Both the position numbers and the translations under genes were made by a program. The notes beneath the pieces are model-generated. The model had not been told where the DNA came from. It was given only the letters and a program-made list of their open reading frames with translations, and did not search any database. Shown in pieces: positions 4,183-5,975 of a stretch of DNA of 5,975 nt. Origin of the DNA: Armatimonadota bacterium (lineage in GTDB: Bacteria > Armatimonadota > SYMT01); NCBI GenBank assembly GCA_020696885.1, contig JAJFMS010000612.1, positions 1-5,975 on the forward strand, given 5' to 3'. Every line of letters starts with the position of its first letter. Position 1 is the stretch's first letter.

Positions 4183-5975
4183 ATGACTATGCAGCACACC
4201 CGACCTCTACTCCTATTAACCGCGCTTATGGCGCTGCAGGTCCCCGCCGTGACGCGCGCGGGCGAGGCGTCAACCGGGGTTCAGGTGGAGCTGATCGAGG
4301 TGGCGCCGGTTCCTGCCGCCGCCCCGGTGAAGCAGGTTCCACTTGGGACGGTCGTCCCCAAGGAAGTCTCGAAGATCCCGCCGGTCTCGGCCTTGCTGGC
4401 GTTGGAAGCCCGGGAAGGGCGAGAGCCGGCGGAGCGGTACCTGGAGCCGGCGTTCGGGTTCGTCCACACGCCCACGAAGTACTCGGCCAACGCGCTGGCA
4501 TTGGACCGCACCGCGCCATTCGTGCTCCGCGCAACCCTGGAGCGCTCCTTCCCGCCCGGGGTCTATGAGCTCCGCCTCCGGGCGCGCGGCGCTGCCCGGC
4601 TGCTGTTGGACGGAAAGACGATCGCGGAGACGAAGCCGCAGAAGCCGAACGGCTCCGCGCACGACGAGGTCCCCGCGCCCGCCGCACCAAGCGCCTCTAC
4701 CATGCGCTCCGCGCCGGCGCCGCACCAGGATGTGGTCGCCCGCGTGGAAGCGGATGGCGCCGCCCACCGGATCACGCTGACGGCCGTGATCGGTGGGTCC
4801 GGGCTCTATCCCACGCCCGGCGAACTCTCCGTGAGCTGGGGGCGGCGCGGCGAAACGCCCCGGCTGCTCGCCCCGTCGGACGGTGCGCCGCTGCTCACCG
4901 ACGCGGGCTGGACCTCTTACGTGGCCGCCTCCGAGCAGCGCCACCAGGCGGGAGACGTCGCTCGCCGGCGCCAGTTGGGTGCGCCGATCGCCGCCCAGTG
5001 GCGCCAGCGGCACGCGGCAATCCGTACATGGCTGGCCAACCGCTCCGCGCCCGCCGTGCCGGCACTGCCCGCGGGCCTACCCGCAAAGAACGCGATCGAC
5101 CGGTTCCTGGGCGCCGGCCTGGCCGCCGCGAAGGTAAAGCCGACGGCACTCACCTCGGACCTGGAGTTCCTGCGCCGGGTCACGCTGGACACTACAGGCG
5201 TCATCCCGACCCCGACGGAGATCCGCACCTTCCTGGCCGATCCGCCGGCTACCCGGCGCGAGCGCGTCATCGACCGGCTCCTCGCCAGCTCCGGCTGGGC
5301 GGACCACTGGGTGAGCTACTGGCAGGATGTGCTGGCCGAGAATCCCGGCATCCTCAAGCCGGACCTGAACAACACCGGACCGTTCCGCTGGTGGCTCCAC
5401 CAGGCGTTCGCGGACGGCTACTCGCTGGACCGTATCGTCACCGAGTTGGTGGAGATGGAAGGCAGCGCCTACGCGGGCGCTCCCGCCGGCTTCGGGATCG
5501 CCGCCCTGAATGACGCGCCGATGGCGGACAAGGGGAACATCGTCGCGCAGGCGTTCCTCGGGCAGAACCTCGCCTGCGCCCGCTGTCACGACGCGCCGCA
5601 CCACCCGTTCAAGCAGCGGGATCTCTTCCAGATCGCCTCGATGCTCAGCGGCAAGGCGGAGAAGGTGCCCACCACCAGCACGGTCCGCTTTGTCGAGGGC
5701 TTCCGTAAGCCGCTGGTGCAGGTGACGCTGGAGACCGGAAAGCCGGTCGCGCCGGAGTGGCCGTTTACCGGCCTGGTTCCGGCCACCGCGTTCCACGTGC
5801 CCAGCCCCGGCACGGCGCCGGCCTCCCGCCGCCGCCTCGCGGAGCTGATCGTCTCTCCCGAGAACGAGCGCTTCGCCCAGGTGATGGCGAACCGGGTCTG
5901 GAAGCGCTACATGGGCCTGGGCATCGTGGAGCCGGCGGACGACTGGAACAACGCCGAGCCGTCCCACCCGGAGCT
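4183..5975 (+). CDS. Secreted PA14-like DUF1549-DUF1553 protein, 3' end outside the window
   Basis: The open frame from ATG 4183 to the right edge has no stop, giving 597 complete codons. A second in-frame ATG is at 4189. The N-terminus is a probable signal peptide (MTMQHTRPLLLLTALMALQ, ending near TRAGEA at residues 25-30). Residues about 86-220 resemble a PA14-like beta domain, with VYELRLRARGAARLLLDGK near 131-149 and a Pro/Ala/Ser-rich loop at about 160-178. DUF1549 starts near NAIDRFL (303) and contains FLRRVTLDTTGVIPTPTE at 330-347. A c-type heme motif CARCH is at 465-469, followed by DAPHHPF. DUF1553 begins near 549 (LAELIVSPEN, ANRVWKRYMGLGIVEP), and most of it is cut off. It is a paralogue of the preceding gene without the cytochrome c-like and Ig-like modules. 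It starts four bases after that gene's stop, so the two are almost certainly one transcript. No clear ribosome site is visible. Confidence 0.93.
   Translation, partial: MTMQHTRPLLLLTALMALQVPAVTRAGEASTGVQVELIEVAPVPAAAPVKQVPLGTVVPKEVSKIPPVSALLALEAREGREPAERYLEPAFGFVHTPTKYSANALALDRTAPFVLRATLERSFPPGVYELRLRARGAARLLLDGKTIAETKPQKPNGSAHDEVPAPAAPSASTMRSAPAPHQDVVARVEADGAAHRITLTAVIGGSGLYPTPGELSVSWGRRGETPRLLAPSDGAPLLTDAGWTSYVAASEQRHQAGDVARRRQLGAPIAAQWRQRHAAIRTWLANRSAPAVPALPAGLPAKNAIDRFLGAGLAAAKVKPTALTSDLEFLRRVTLDTTGVIPTPTEIRTFLADPPATRRERVIDRLLASSGWADHWVSYWQDVLAENPGILKPDLNNTGPFRWWLHQAFADGYSLDRIVTELVEMEGSAYAGAPAGFGIAALNDAPMADKGNIVAQAFLGQNLACARCHDAPHHPFKQRDLFQIASMLSGKAEKVPTTSTVRFVEGFRKPLVQVTLETGKPVAPEWPFTGLVPATAFHVPSPGTAPASRRRLAELIVSPENERFAQVMANRVWKRYMGLGIVEPADDWNNAEPSHPE

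Noticed and set aside
5077..5967. - strand open frame of 296 codons opposite the second DUF1549/DUF1553 gene
   Set aside because: It is antisense to conserved coding sequence including the CARCH motif. It is a GC-driven shadow with no recognisable domain.

Overview
The window is GC-rich bacterial DNA with four protein genes, all on the + strand. The two large secreted proteins combine DUF1549 and DUF1553 with cytochrome c-like, Ig-like and PA14-like regions. That architecture is typical of Planctomycetota, Verrucomicrobiota, Armatimonadota and related environmental lineages. The G/C-homopolymer palindromic repeats also fit such genomes. I cannot fix the phylum from this window; Armatimonadota or a Planctomycetota relative is my best guess.

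Region 1-226 is non-coding as far as I can see. It holds a weak promoter candidate and a small hairpin. Region 227-1341 is a tightly coupled two-gene module. A small 89-residue protein (putative antitoxin) overlaps by one base the start of a zeta-toxin-like P-loop kinase of 281 residues. The kinase carries an unusual C-terminal extension that resembles the KfrB-type small domain of plasmid and conjugative-element proteins.

Region 1443-5975 is a second operon. A 911-residue secreted protein (signal peptide, Ig-like, cytochrome c-like, Ig-like, DUF1549, DUF1553) is followed four bases later by a second DUF1549/DUF1553 protein. The second one has a PA14-like N-terminal region and runs off the right edge. 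In related genomes such pairs are often followed by a DUF1501 gene; that would lie outside this window. The biochemical role of these proteins is not settled. The sequence supports export and c-type heme-like motifs.

The most unusual structure is at about 2628-2921. A composite of small repeats lies inside the DUF1549 domain of the first large gene: three tandem CACGGAGA units, two direct copies of a 50-base palindromic element, one inverted copy and one decayed copy. It is read through in frame and adds about 98 low-complexity residues. Nine homopolymer tracts in it are all exactly 7 bases long. It looks like a protein-invading palindromic repeat cluster and may be a site of slippage-driven frame switching.
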